From: Oscarella lobularis
Taxonomy: Eukaryota; Porifera; Homoscleromorpha; Homosclerophorida; Oscarellidae
DNA length: 64,000 nucleotides
Assembly: GCF_947507565.1 (NCBI RefSeq)
Contig: NC_089182.1
Location: 2,542,001-2,606,000 of the forward strand
Reading direction: 5' to 3'
Shown here in pieces: positions 12,424 to 23,022 of the stretch. The translations under genes were made by a program, and so were the position numbers. The notes below the pieces were generated by a model, which saw only the letters and a list, made by a program, of their open reading frames with translations, made no database searches and was not told the origin of the DNA. Positions within the stretch are counted from its first letter, which is position 1. Every line of letters starts with the position of its first letter.

Positions 12424-13798
12424 ATGGATACGTCGTACGGCGTTGGAGTTCGGAACCGCTACGACCTGCTGGTCGACGACGACGACGATCCGCTCGACAT
12501 TCTTCTCGAAGCCGAGAAGCGCAGGATTCACGACGACGTCGCGAAAAAGAACGCCGTCGCGCCGGTGAAAAAGGACGCCGTCGCGCCAGCGAAAAAGGAC
12601 GCGAAACCTAAGCCGCAGCCGAAGGAAGAAAAGCCTTCGTCGCAGCAAAAACGCGACGGTAAATCCGCGAAATGCCACGCGCTCCAAAAAAAGATCGATC
12701 TCAAGCAGGCGGCGATAATCGGTCGGGTGGAGGCCGTCCAAGACGCGACGCTCCCGATCGCAGGCCTCGAGAAAACGACGAGAATCAGAACAACAAGGAA
12801 CCGCGACGCCAGCAGCGCGTCACCTTCGACGAAAGCGGCGGCGAATCGTCGATTCGTCGCGGCACTGGGCGTCGGGGTCGAGGTCGACGAGACGGTGGCG
12901 GCGCTCCGTTGAGAAATCGCCGTGAAGGCGGCCGTGAAGGCGGTCGTGAAGGCGGCCGTGAAGGCGGCCGTGAAGGCTACGGAAGTGGCGGCGGCGGTGG
13001 AAAAAGGGAGTTTGATCGGCGAAGCGGAAGTGACCGAAGGCGAGTGGAAAATTCTAGTGGAGCGGATGTTGTCGTTTCTATTTTGTTTCTTCGCGGGGTT
13101 TAGTAGCTACAGGGGGCCGAATAATAAGAAGGACGGAGGGGGCGCTCACAATTGGGGAAGCGTTCGCGATGAAGTGAAGTGAGGGGCTGTTCCGCGCGGG
13201 GGGGAATTAAAACTATTAATTTTTGTTGTTTGAAGGAATCCTGACGTCGAATTGGAAGCGATTGAGAACGATCAAGACCCCGTTGAGTCTTCGGAACCGA
13301 AGGACACATCCGGTGCCGGCGAAGTTCCGGCAGAGGAGAAGTAAAGAATGCAAACATTCATGTCTACTTATTTACTTGTCTTTTGAAGTGGCGAGACTAC
13401 ACAAGAGGAAGAAGCCAAGACGATGACGTTAGACGAGTACAAAGCTGCGCAGAAGAAATTCCGATTGGTACCCGATTTTACTACGCGAAAAGTGGCCAAT
13501 TCAGATGCCGGTGACTGGGCGAAAATCCCATTGACAAAAGAAGACGCTGACGCCCACTCGCGTCATGTGAGATAGAATAGAATTAAAAAGATTATTTTAT
13601 TATTAGTTCTTCTTTAGTTGAGCGACTCTGATCGCAGTCACAAGTCAGGCCGCATCAAGGAATCCGTGAACGACATCTCCGTTCGATTTTACGAGCCGGC
13701 GCGTCGAGGTGGCCGCGGCCGCGGAGCCGGAGGCCCCGGGAGCGGAAGCAGTGGACGTGGTGGCGGAAGCAGTGGACGTGGTGGCGGAAGCAGTGGAC

Positions 13799-13829
<31 letters not shown>

Positions 13830-13992
13830 GAGCGGTGGACGCGGCGCTGGCAGAAGAGGATCCGGTGGGAGAGAGCAACGCGTTCCGCGTGGTGGCGGTG
13901 GCGGTGGCGGTGGCCAGGCAAGGGCTTCGTCTTCCTCTACGCCGGATTTTGGAAGCAAGGATGATTTTCCTGAACTCGGATCTAAGAAATAA
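12424..13992 (+). CDS. SERBP1/HABP4 family RNA-binding protein
   Basis: This family binds mRNA and inactive 80S ribosomes and has intrinsically disordered RG-rich regions. The start (MDTSYGVGVRNRYDLLVDDD) matches the SERBP1 N terminus. After introns at 12659-12708 and 13040-13103 the protein reads DAPDRRPREND, GKREFDRRSGSDR and KKDGGGAHNWGSVRDEV, the conserved SERBP1 core. Later exons contain AKTMTLDEYKAAQKK and VNDISVRFYEPARRGGRGRG, then a long Gly/Ser/Arg tail ending SSTPDFGSKDDFPELGSKK before the stop at 13990-13992. The intron at 13040-13103 starts with GC; a GT donor nearby would break the frame. A 12-nt repeat encoding GREG (around 12925-12975) and a 21-nt repeat encoding GSSGRGG (around 13741-13800) are internal expansions. 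HABP4 and SERBP1 cannot be told apart here. Confidence 0.92.
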
Positions 13993-14225
13993 GGTAGGAG
14001 GACGCGTGTTTCTGCAATTGTTTTGAAAGTGGGACATCTGTTGGGTATGCCAGTTGCTGTTTTTTTTCTGTTGCATGATCATATTATCATTTTTCCGTAG
14101 CTACTGTAGAACGCAAGAGATTCTAATTGTTAATTATGCTCGCTGTCACGTGCCGCCAATAAATAGGATTCATAATTATTAAAATACTATATTTTTATTC
14201 TGCAATTTTTCCTTTATGCTAGCAA

Positions 14226-14718
14226 CTAATTCTTGTTTGTTCTGAAAAGGTCGGCGTATGCTTTTTGGTCGAAATCGTCTTCGAAATCTTCCTCTTCGAC
14301 TTTTTTCGGTTTCTGTCGTCGTTTCAGTCGTTCGGCTCGTTCGTCGGCCGTCAGCGTGCTCGGATCGATCGGAAGACGAATGAAGTTCAGAGGTTTCTCG
14401 TGTCTGATGTGGTAAGTCGAGCCATCGGGATTGACAATCATTACCTACACACGACGATCGAATTTTCTGCCGAATTGTTGTTCTAATCCTCACCTTGTAC
14501 ATTTTGGGTAAGACGCGCTTGTGTCGCGGAAGAGGAATTAGTTTCTTTTCGTTTTTTGGCGGCATCTTTAGCGCTTCCACTTTACCTTTCGGTTTCGTAC
14601 TGCAAACCCCATTAGAACGAGGTCAGCTGCACGTTAAAATGCGTTCTGACCTGGCTCTGCTATACAGGAACGGTCGTAAGGTCGCAGGACGCCGCCAAAG
14701 GGAAACGAACGCAAACAT
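14226..14718 (-). CDS. MRPL55: Mitochondrial ribosomal protein L55
   Basis: This is a small metazoan-specific protein of the mitochondrial large ribosomal subunit. Exons on the minus strand are 14718-14651, 14599-14494 and 14444-14226. Exon 1 encodes an Arg-rich presequence (MFAFVSLWRRPATLRPFLYS). Exons 2-3 give RHKRVLPKMYK joined to VMIVNPDGSTYHIRHEKP and then LPIDPSTLTADERAERLKRR. The DGSTxHIRxxEP and PIDxxTLxxxERxARLxxR pattern is the L55 signature. It ends FRTNKN, like the short basic tail of the human protein. The start codon lies only 76 bp from the divergent cystinosin gene, so the two probably share a promoter. Confidence 0.88.
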
Positions 14719-14794
14719 CTTGTTCAACAAAGCACGCTAAAGTTTGCTTGGGCGTAGACTCTGTGGGTGTGTCACGTCGTGACAGTCACGCGGA
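14719..14794. promoter_or_regulatory. Bidirectional promoter, MRPL55 / CTNS
   Basis: Only 76 bp separate two divergent start codons. The interval contains GTCACGTCGTGACAGTCACG (about 14771-14790), an inverted arrangement of GTCACG/CGTGAC half-sites resembling E-box or CRE half-sites. Confidence 0.6.
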
Positions 14795-16399
14795 ATGACG
14801 GTGGTGATGAAAAGCGTTGCCCTGTTGCTGCTGGTTCTCGGTAAAAAAAGAGCTGAAATAAAACTCTTATAATTCTCAGACTAGGCGGAAGCGTCGCTTT
14901 GGTTGACATCGAGTTCGAGAGAGTTGGAAGTGTGGTGGTTGGTGAAAATACGACGTTTACCATCCACGTTACGTAAGAAACAGCATAAGCAGCATCTTCA
15001 TGCTCGATTGTTTTTGTTAGAAATCTACAGAATACGGCAAATCTTATGCTAAGAACGAAAGAAACGGGACGAATCGACGTCCCATCAGCGGTGAGTCCAC
15101 CAGTATCGAGTTGTCATTGTAACGCCTTTGATAAGGTATGGCTAAACGCTTCTGTCGACCGTGTATCCTACGAAATAACTGTTCGGGCATATCGAGCGGG
15201 CACTGCTTACATTCTATTCAATTCCACCAACGACGACATTGAAAACATCGTCAGGTGACTTGAACGGATGTGGTAAATTTAGTCGTAATAGTAGCATTGT
15301 CTTTCAGAGATAAACAAGTTGAAGTCGTAGTGAGTCGCTACAAGGCTTTGGATGTGTTCGGTGTTGTATTGGGATGGATATATTTTGCCTGTTGGTCTAT
15401 CTCTTTTTATCCTCAGGTAAAATTTTTAAGGCACAACTGTTGGGACGACTAAATCATGTGTTTCTCTTTAGGTTATTTTGAATTTTAGGCGAAAGAGGTG
15501 AGGCGCTATCTGTGTTCATCTAGTGTCTGTTTTTATTTCTGATAGCGTTGTTGGGTTGAATTTTGATTATCTCGCCTATAATATAACCGGCTTCTTGTCC
15601 TATGGTCTTTTCAATATTGGCATGTTTTGGATTCCAGTTGTAAAGGTACTTCCTTACACTGTAGTTGACTTTGTATTTAGAAGTCGCGCCTCTATAGCAT
15701 GAGTACAAGGAGCGTCATCCTGCTGGTGTCAATCCAGTTCAACTAAACGACGTCGTTTTTACACTTCACGCTATTTTCATCATCACATTTACAATATTTC
15801 AATGTTTGATATACGAGGTACGAATTCTCAAGACGTTTTTCTCTCTTTCGTCTTTATATCGTTCTTTCAGAGAGGCAAGCAGAAGGTGTCGTGGGTGGCT
15901 AAAGTGATTGTCGGCTTGGCCATTCTCTTTTCCACCGTCACTTTGATTCCGGCTGGAGTTGACAAGATTACGTGGCTTGATTATCTCTACTACTTTTCCT
16001 ACATCAAACTGGGATCAACGCTTATCAAGTACATACCTCAAGCCTATTATAATTTTGCACGAAAGAGCACAAGTGGCTGGTCCATTGGAAATGTGCTTCT
16101 CGATTTCAGTGGAGGAATGTTTAGTATCGGCCAAATGTTTGTCCTCTCATATAATCACGGTAAGACAAGCAGTTTTAAATGATTCTGTTTTTATCGATTT
16201 TTATGAAGATGATTGGAAGTCACTTTTTGGCGATCTGACTAAATTTGGGCTTGGAGTTTTTTCAATTGCTTTTGATTGCCTATTTATTACGCAGCACTAC
16301 TGCCTCTATAGGCACCCGACGAAAGGATACAAAGCTATTGATTGGGACGAAGAAGAGGAAAAGAAAGAACGCAAGCAGACGTACCAGACCTTCGTGTAG
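14795..16399 (+). CDS. CTNS: Cystinosin, lysosomal cystine/H+ exporter
   Basis: Cystinosin exports cystine from lysosomes with protons through a seven-helix PQ-loop fold. The start MTVVMKSVALLLLVLG is a signal peptide, followed by a luminal, N-glycosylation-rich domain (ENTTF, NSTND). The membrane part starts VVLGWIYFACWSISFYPQ (first PQ loop), continues with VGLNFDYLAYNITGFLSY, FNIGMFW and VNPVQLNDVVFTLHAIF, and holds the second PQ loop in LIKYIPQAYYNFARKST. It then reads GWSIGNVLLDFSGGMFS and FGLGVFSIAFDCLFITQHYC. The cytosolic tail has GYKAI, matching the GYxxPhi lysosome-sorting signal (GYDQL in human), and ends in an acidic/basic stretch and QTFV. At least eight short introns interrupt it. 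Confidence 0.94.
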
Positions 16400-16712
16400 A
16401 GAGCGCTGCAGAAGTACGTACTGTAGATTCGCTTACGTGGCATTTTTATTACATAAAGCGAAAATTTAATAGCTAAATTTTAGCGCGCCTTGCTAATCAC
16501 GTGTTGCGAGGAAACGAAAAATGACGTAAGTTACTATGTATGTTTATCAATTCTTTATGTGCGATAGCGCACGTGATGAAAACCTCATTGACGCATCAGT
16601 GACGTACTCTGTGACGTACTGACGTACTGTACGTCACTGACGCATCAGTGTACGTCCTCGTAAATACGCCTACTGCGCCACATTCAGTTGTTTTCTGGCT
16701 GTTCAGTAGTAG
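16400..16712 (+). promoter_or_regulatory. Promoter-proximal cluster of CRE/bZIP-like TGACGT sites
   Basis: This 313 bp gap has no gene. At 16588-16656 it holds a dense array: two direct copies of TGACGCATCAGTG (starting at 16589 and 16638), separated by several TGACGTAC motifs on both strands, including a near-palindrome TGACGTACTGTACGTCA at 16620-16636. Such sites bind CREB/ATF-type bZIP factors in animals. The cluster ends about 60 bp before the ankyrin/death-domain start codon, so it is likely an inducible promoter for that gene. Confidence 0.55.
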
Positions 16713-17780
16713 ATGACATTTGACGCCAGGGCCCACAACGACGGAATTCAGGAATTACATTTCGCCTGCCGTCAAGGACGAATAGATTTAGTCGTCGACG
16801 CTCTCCGAAGGGGCGTCTCCCCAGACCTGCGCGACGAAAAAGAACGCACGCCGCTTCACTATGCGGCCGCTAGCGATGAAGTCGAGGCGGTGAATATTCT
16901 CCTCGCCAAAGGAGCGAACAAAAACGCGCTAAATTCGCGCGGATGGACGCCGTTGCACGAGGCGTGTCACTACAACTCATTGCGCGTCGTAGTCGCTTTG
17001 CTCGAAGCCGACGCAGACCTATCACACACAAGCGGTCACGCCGATTCTCCCGCACACGCGGCTGCGCACAGTGGACACGCGGAGTGCATCAAAAGGCTTC
17101 TGTGTAAGGACCCCACGCTGGCACGAGGACGAAACGCGCGCGGTCACACGATCATGCACGAGACGGCTCGCAAGGGTCACTTGAAAACGGCGGAGTATCT
17201 GTTTTCGTTGGACGACTATCGCGACGAGCTGCTTTGTCCCGATTACGATGGGCGTCGTCCCATTCACTTGGCTTCTATGAATGGTCACGAGGACGTCGTT
17301 CGTTTTTTCCTCGAAACCGGAAGCTGCGATCCGAGCGAGACTGATAGGAAGGGTCAAAATTGCCACGATCTTGCGCGCGACGGTGAGCACCAAAAGTGCG
17401 CTTGGATTTTGTATAAACCGTGCTGTGAAAAATCTAAAAGTTGTCATCCTCGCCGTGACCTTCCTCCTCCACTCACTGATGGCGAACTAGATTACATTGC
17501 AGCAGAGTTGGTGGGTGACCAATGGAAATCACTTGCTCGCCGTTTAGGAGTGAGTGAGGTAGACGTACAAAATACGGAATATGAGAATGACACAGTGAAA
17601 GAAAGGGCAGTTCAAGCTTTGTCGAAGTGGAAAAGAAATCAAAGCAGTAGCGAGGACTCAAGAGCAACGTTAGCTAAAGAGCTCGAATCCTTGAACTTGA
17701 AAGCTCTTATTCCCCACCTAAGAGGCTACGAGTACCAGCAGTCCGCAGTGACACCTGAATACTGTATCAGTACACTGTAG
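16713..17780 (+). CDS. Ankyrin-repeat protein with C-terminal death domain
   Basis: This is a single-exon gene of 355 residues. Residues of about 10-240 form six or seven ankyrin repeats, with typical ERTPLHYAAASDEVEAVNIL, RGWTPLHEACHYNSLRVVV and DGRRPIHLASMNGHEDVVRF. A linker with clustered cysteines (CCEKSKSCHP) leads to a death domain at about residues 250-310: LTDGELDYIAAELVGDQWKS, LARRLGVSEVDVQ, then VKERAVQALSKWKRN. Death domains assemble homotypic signalling platforms for apoptosis or NF-kB. The domain pair resembles ankyrin-death proteins such as ANKDD1, but in general sequence I would not assign orthology. The lack of introns is unusual next to its intron-rich neighbours, and a bZIP-site cluster lies just upstream. 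Confidence 0.85.
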   Translation: MTFDARAHNDGIQELHFACRQGRIDLVVDALRRGVSPDLRDEKERTPLHYAAASDEVEAVNILLAKGANKNALNSRGWTPLHEACHYNSLRVVVALLEADADLSHTSGHADSPAHAAAHSGHAECIKRLLCKDPTLARGRNARGHTIMHETARKGHLKTAEYLFSLDDYRDELLCPDYDGRRPIHLASMNGHEDVVRFFLETGSCDPSETDRKGQNCHDLARDGEHQKCAWILYKPCCEKSKSCHPRRDLPPPLTDGELDYIAAELVGDQWKSLARRLGVSEVDVQNTEYENDTVKERAVQALSKWKRNQSSSEDSRATLAKELESLNLKALIPHLRGYEYQQSAVTPEYCISTL

Positions 17781-17924
17781 AACGCGGCAGGTAAAAATCT
17801 ATAGAAAAATACAAGGCTCTGGAAAAATAGTGTGTATGACGTAACATAAACGTTTTATATCAACCGAGCTATTCGAAGAGGCGTGTTCGTAGACTCTGAG
17901 GAAGAGTACTGTAGCGACGAAACG

Positions 17925-20900
17925 ATGGACACCGTAACGTTCAACAACGATTTTTGGGTAGAACAGCACCCGACGCACGTTTGCGTCTCGCGATCCTTTT
18001 CCGTATCCGTGCACACGCGCAGGGCGAGAAAAATCAAGGCTTCGACGTTCTGTACCACAACATGAAGCACGGTCACAACGCAGCGAAAGACTTTATCGAA
18101 TTCCTACGCGAAAGGCAAGACAACGACGCAATCCGCGCGTCACGCCGGTCGAAATCTCGCGATCAATTGCACGACAGGGCGACGCTCGAAGAGTCGTACG
18201 CAAAGTCGCTAAACAAGCAGAGCAAATTCGGCGGCGTCGGCGCTCCGAGTACCGGGTACGAGGCGAGGGGGCGTGACACCTTTTTCTCAATCCTCTTTCT
18301 CTAAGGACGTTTTCGCCTCTTTGGACGGTGATGCGATCGTCGAAGGAGCGTCTCGGCACCGTTCACGCGAAATTGGGCCACCAGTTCGCCGAATTGGCGA
18401 AGGAAGTCGAGAAATACAGCGCGACGCAGAAGGATCGGCATAAACTGGTTCGCGCGAAGGGCGATGAGAGAAAAATCGAATATCGCGCCGTTTTTTTAGA
18501 TGAAAGAGGAGCTGAATCCGACGTTAGAAGCGCTTCAAGCGTTGGAAACGTCGCAGGGAGCCGTCGCAAAGGTTGTTTGATTGTGCTTTGTTTAGGCATA
18601 GATGAATAGATATTCTTCTTCTAAGAGAAGGCTTCTCTCTATCTGTAATTTTTCTCGTAGAGCCGGAAGTCGTACTTGACTTCTTGCCACGAGCTGGAGG
18701 AAGCGAGAGAAACGTTTGTGAAAGCGCAGAAGGAAGGTCACAAAGCCAAGGAAATAGAAAAGGTTTTTCTTCGTCTCTCGTCCTATTAAAAAAAAACATC
18801 TGCGATTTTTAGCTGGAAGCGAGAATGAAGAAAGTCGATGCGAATGTTAATGCGGCTGGCAAGTGTCAAATCAACGATTTTGAATCCATTTCTTTTTATT
18901 TTTCTCTTAGAGGTCGACTACAAGACGATGGTCATGAGGCAGGAGTCGGCTTGCAAGGATTTTGAAACGAAAATGATTATTGCCTGCGAACGACTGCAGG
19001 ATCTGGAAGATCATCATCTACAGAAAATGCATCTGTTTGTGAGCAAGTATCTTGATTTGGAAGAGGAGAAAGACAAGGAAATACAGGACGTAAGAACCCG
19101 GGGGGAAAAATGATATTGCCTTGCCTTTACTGATATTGATTTTTCAGGCGGTAAAAATTGTCAGAATACAGACGCTCGAACAGACGGTATCAAAACTGTT
19201 GGCCGATTTCATTCGAACAAAAAAGACGGGTAAAGAAAGACCAGGTAAGTGTTGAAGAAAGTATCAATACTTATAGACATGCATCTATATATTTCAGCTC
19301 GGGCTAAATTTGAGGTTAACCCCATTTCTTCGACGCCCCTTCCTAAGATGAAGGACGTCACCTTGTCGCCGAGTTTGGCAGCTGATACGTCATCCAGGGA
19401 GCTTCCTCGCTCGTCTTCAAGCAGCTCCAGTGCGTTTTTGTGGCCTTGCATATACCCATTCCCTAACTCGTCTATCTGGCAGATATAAAAAAGTCAAAGA
19501 GCATTGGAATTCACTGGAAGAAGAAGAGAAAGCAGAAGGATGCCGAAGGAGCAATGTAATACATAATACTATTACCAGTCTGTTACTCGAACGTGATACC
19601 TATTGCAGGTCACCTCAACCGGGCGTCGTACGTCTTGGCTTTCACAATCAATAAAGAAGGGCATATATATATAGTGTTTTTTATAGCCTGTTGGTCCAGT
19701 AGATGAAGAAGGATATAGCATTCGACCCCCTGATGCAGATATCTTTTCAGAGAAAGAGAAACGAATCTGCCTTTCCTTTATTTATGTATTCTTGACTTGT
19801 TGACGTACGTCGCATAGGAGATGGTGAACAGCGCGAAGGTTCTGACTTCTCGTCGGAAAGCGAAGACGGTCTGTTTATTGATATAGTAAATGCGTCCTTA
19901 TATGTTTTGAATGCGTCCCCCACCGCAGAGTCGAGCATGAAGATAAAGACTCTTCGAATCAAGCCCGTCTCTTCGAGTGAGCTCAACAAGTCCGGAGGCG
20001 CAGAAATCAAGCTTGCAAAGGTACGCGTAGATCACAACGTTAGCATCTATTTTTTTGTGAAAAAAGTATTTTAGCCCGGAGCGGTTCTTGTCCGTAAGTT
20101 CAACCTGATAAAGATCATTCATGCAGTTACCTCTGTTGCGTATATTTAGCACTGAACGACAGTGAATCTAAAATCAATAGGTACTATAAAGTGATCCTAT
20201 ATGATTTATAGTCATGTGCAGAGATTTTTTCTGGCAGAAGCGGATCTCATAGCTCTCTTATGGACATGGGCATCGATGAAATGGACAGCAGCAGACTTCC
20301 CCGGGCTCTGAGCGAAAGCCAAGCCAGGGCATCTCAAGGCCTAGCACGTAAGTATAGAGAAACTAATCATACAGCATTTTATCATGCGCGTGTTTTTTTT
20401 GTAGCGACGGCGTCGTCGTCGCCATCTCTTTCTGGCGGCGGCCTGCTCGCTCCTCCGCCCGGAAGCCGAGCGTCTGTGCGAACGGCCAGCCCAGCGGCGT
20501 CGAGTACGCCCACTGCGTCGCCGTCCGGCGGCAACGTTCCGCCCATGCCGCTTAAACAGAAATTACTGCAACCAACGATCACGCTCCCATCTCCAATCAA
20601 TAGTCCCGCTTCAGCAGGAGGAGGAGGACCGTCGCATCCCATTGCCATGGCGTTTAGCGAACAAGTCAATGCCATGTTCAAAGATCCGAATCCTCGAAAG
20701 TAAACGAATTGTACTAATCAGAAACATTTATAACTCGATTTTGCTTGTAGTTGTTTGATAAAAGTGGCTGGCGACGTAATGGTTTCATTTCCGACGGCAG
20801 TTGTTCAGCAGATGCTGAGTCAGTCGTCGTCGTTGCCACCTCTCACCCTGAAAATTTCCGACGCATCCAAATTGGATCAGGTCCTACCGAACAAACACAT

Positions 20901-21758
20901 CCTCGAAATGTGAGTTTTTGCGCGTCTGATGCGGGTTGCGCGACGCTGTCTAATTTCTCAGAACGTCCAACGACGGAAATACGATCCAACTCAAATTCTT
21001 CATGACTCCACTGGCCGCTTTTCTGAAAAAGCTCGTCGACCAGTCTCCGTCATCGTCTTATCACAACGTAGACATACTAAAATACCAGGCAAGGCGTTTA
21101 GTTTAGTTTCCTCTCTGTGTGGCGTTTTATTTTCACTCCCTCAGGTTCGAGTTGCCGACGGTTCGTCGCTGCCTTTTACGTTCGTCGGAAAGTGGGTTTG
21201 CGAACCGACGCAGAGCACGCTGACCGTCGATTATGCGTGCAACGCGCACGCCATACCGGGATCGAAGCCGTTGACGAACGTTCAGATCATTGCTCCAGTG
21301 TCGGGCGGCGTGCAGAAGATGGAAACGAAGCCGAATGCGACTTGGTAAGACACGATTTCTTTTGACAGAGAAGATGACGACAATTGTGACGTTTCTTCTC
21401 TATATAGGGTCGCAGATCAACAGAGAGTCGTTTGGAAATTTCCCGAGCTGAACGGTGCCGTTTTATTGGCAAGCGCCTATTTTTATGGAATAATTTTTCT
21501 ATCTGTAGGCTCTGGCTCTCTTCGGGGGCAGTTTACTTTAGGTTCTGGTCCAGGTCAGCCGTCGCCCGTTGCTGCTTTGTTTTTGTGCGAAGAGACGACG
21601 CTGTCGGGAATAAGTGCTCAGCTCATTGGTTCTGGATATCGACTCAGTCTTCTCAAGAAGAGCTTTAAGTCGGGTAAGAGAGGCAAAAAAAAATGTCAAG
21701 AAAATCATTTATTTATTTGTGGTGCTTTATAGGTAAATACACAGCAGAGTGGAAGTAG
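17925..21758 (+). CDS. Muniscin, FCHO1/FCHO2-like endocytic adaptor
   Basis: FCHO proteins nucleate clathrin-coated pits: an F-BAR domain bends the membrane and a mu-homology domain (MHD) recruits cargo and Eps15. Start [11 protein letters not shown] at 17925 splices to [20 protein letters not shown], the F-BAR start; an ATG at 17883 in the same frame is an alternative. F-BAR segments continue ([63 protein letters not shown]). A Ser/Pro-rich linker follows, including [12 protein letters not shown] and [20 protein letters not shown]. The MHD begins [12 protein letters not shown] and includes [40 protein letters not shown] and [15 protein letters not shown]. The last exon (21733-21758) gives KYTAEWK. 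Nearly twenty short introns interrupt it. Confidence 0.92.
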
Positions 21759-21914
21759 CTAAGACTATACGTTTTCTACCCAACCGGTGCTCATTAACTT
21801 GCACAACGGAACTGATTCTTCACAGGTTATGATAAATTAAATATTGTTCATTTTATATTTTTCTGCTGAACTGGTCGCGTGCGTTATTGTGGACTCGGTC
21901 TCGGTCGAAATCAG

Positions 21915-23022
21915 ATGAACACTGCCCTTTTAGACCGCGTCGTCTTGCCCGGTGACGTTTTAGGCAACGTAGAGCCTGATTCGGCTCTAAAGCTGGGTCC
22001 TGGCCTGCGCATGGAACAGAACAGCGTCGTAGCCGTGAAAGCAGGCAAACTACGTTTCAGAAAACCGTCTATCTACTGGATAGACAGTAATCAGAGAAGG
22101 GTGCGTACACTCATCAAGGTCTGCATTGCGTTTCAGCCGTCTTTTTTGCACAGTACGTTCCAGTGTGCGGCGAGCACGTGATCGGAATTGTGACGGCGAA
22201 ACACGGCGACAACTTTCGAGTCGACATCGGTTCGAGCCAGCCGGCGACGCTCTCGTACCTCGCCTTCGAGGGAGCAACGAAACGAAATCGCCCAAACGTC
22301 AACGTAAGCACGATAGTTTTAATTAATTAATTACTGTAGTTTCACAAATATTTTGTCGTTGAAATAGAAATATTTCGTCGTTGAAATATTTCGTTTTATA
22401 AGATTAAGTACTGTACGGCTTTATTTTTGTGCACCGCTTTTTGTACGAAATTAAGGCAATACATAACATAAGGCATCATTAAATCTTGATAAATATTTGC
22501 ACGTCTTATTTTTGTACACAGTAGGCTGTACGAAAATTAATGTAGAACGAAAATTTGTGAAACTACGGTAATTAAAAATTATAGATAGTTTTCATCTTGT
22601 CTGAGATCTGTCTGTGTTCAGATAGGTGATATCGTCTACAGTCGAATATCTGTAGCACACAAGGACATGGAACCGGAGCTCGTCTGCATGGGAGATGGCG
22701 GGAAGGCACAACTAATGGGAACTCTATCCAATGACGACAGCTTCATGTGGAAGTGTTCCCTTGGCTTGTGCAGAAAGTAAGCACGCGTTTATACAAATCC
22801 ATTTATTGGTAATTGTGCATATTTAGGCTTCTCGTGGGTGACTGTCCTGTACTAAAACACCTCGGTGAACGCATTTCATATGAAATTGCTGTTGGCCTAA
22901 ATGGACGTGTCTGGATTCGGAGCCGCTCTGTAAGCAATACCATACTTGCTGTCAATGCCATACTGGCGTCAGAACATATGACTGGAGATGAAAGTAGGAC
23001 AATGATTAGTAAACTATTTTAA
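21915..23022 (+). CDS. EXOSC3: Exosome complex component RRP40
   Basis: RRP40 is one of three S1/KH cap subunits of the RNA exosome, the nuclear and cytoplasmic 3'-5' RNA decay machine. The start at 21915 ([20 protein letters not shown]) matches the family. Exon 2 starts [20 protein letters not shown] and has [17 protein letters not shown]. Exon 3 gives [20 protein letters not shown]. Exon 4 gives [19 protein letters not shown] and ends SKLF. These are the S1 and KH parts of RRP40, including the conserved GxNGRxWI. One intron (about 22302-22621) is 320 bp, far larger than most here, because it carries an inverted-repeat element. The 156 bp gap from the muniscin stop suggests its promoter is compact. 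Confidence 0.94.
22323..22575. mobile_element. MITE-like element with imperfect terminal inverted repeats
   Basis: Inside the large EXOSC3 intron, the left end TTAATTACTGTAGTTTCACA (to about 22358) is the inverse of the right end (about 22540-22575: AATTTGTGAAACTACGGTAA). The arms match over roughly 23 bases with one or two changes. The about 250 bp between have no coding capacity, but hold two similar copies of a segment with TTTTTGTRCAC and TGTACGAAA. This is the structure of a non-autonomous DNA transposon (MITE). The flanking TTAA is a possible target duplication but is confused by TTAA-rich surroundings. Confidence 0.55.

Noticed and set aside
12940-12975. Tandem GGCGGCCGTGAA repeat considered as a regulatory or CRISPR-like array
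   Set aside because: It is a 12-nt in-frame coding repeat (GREG) in SERBP1 with no spacers.
13645-14082. Alanine- and proline-rich frames opposite the SERBP1 tail
   Set aside because: They are produced by the GGC-repeat RGG tail read on the other strand.
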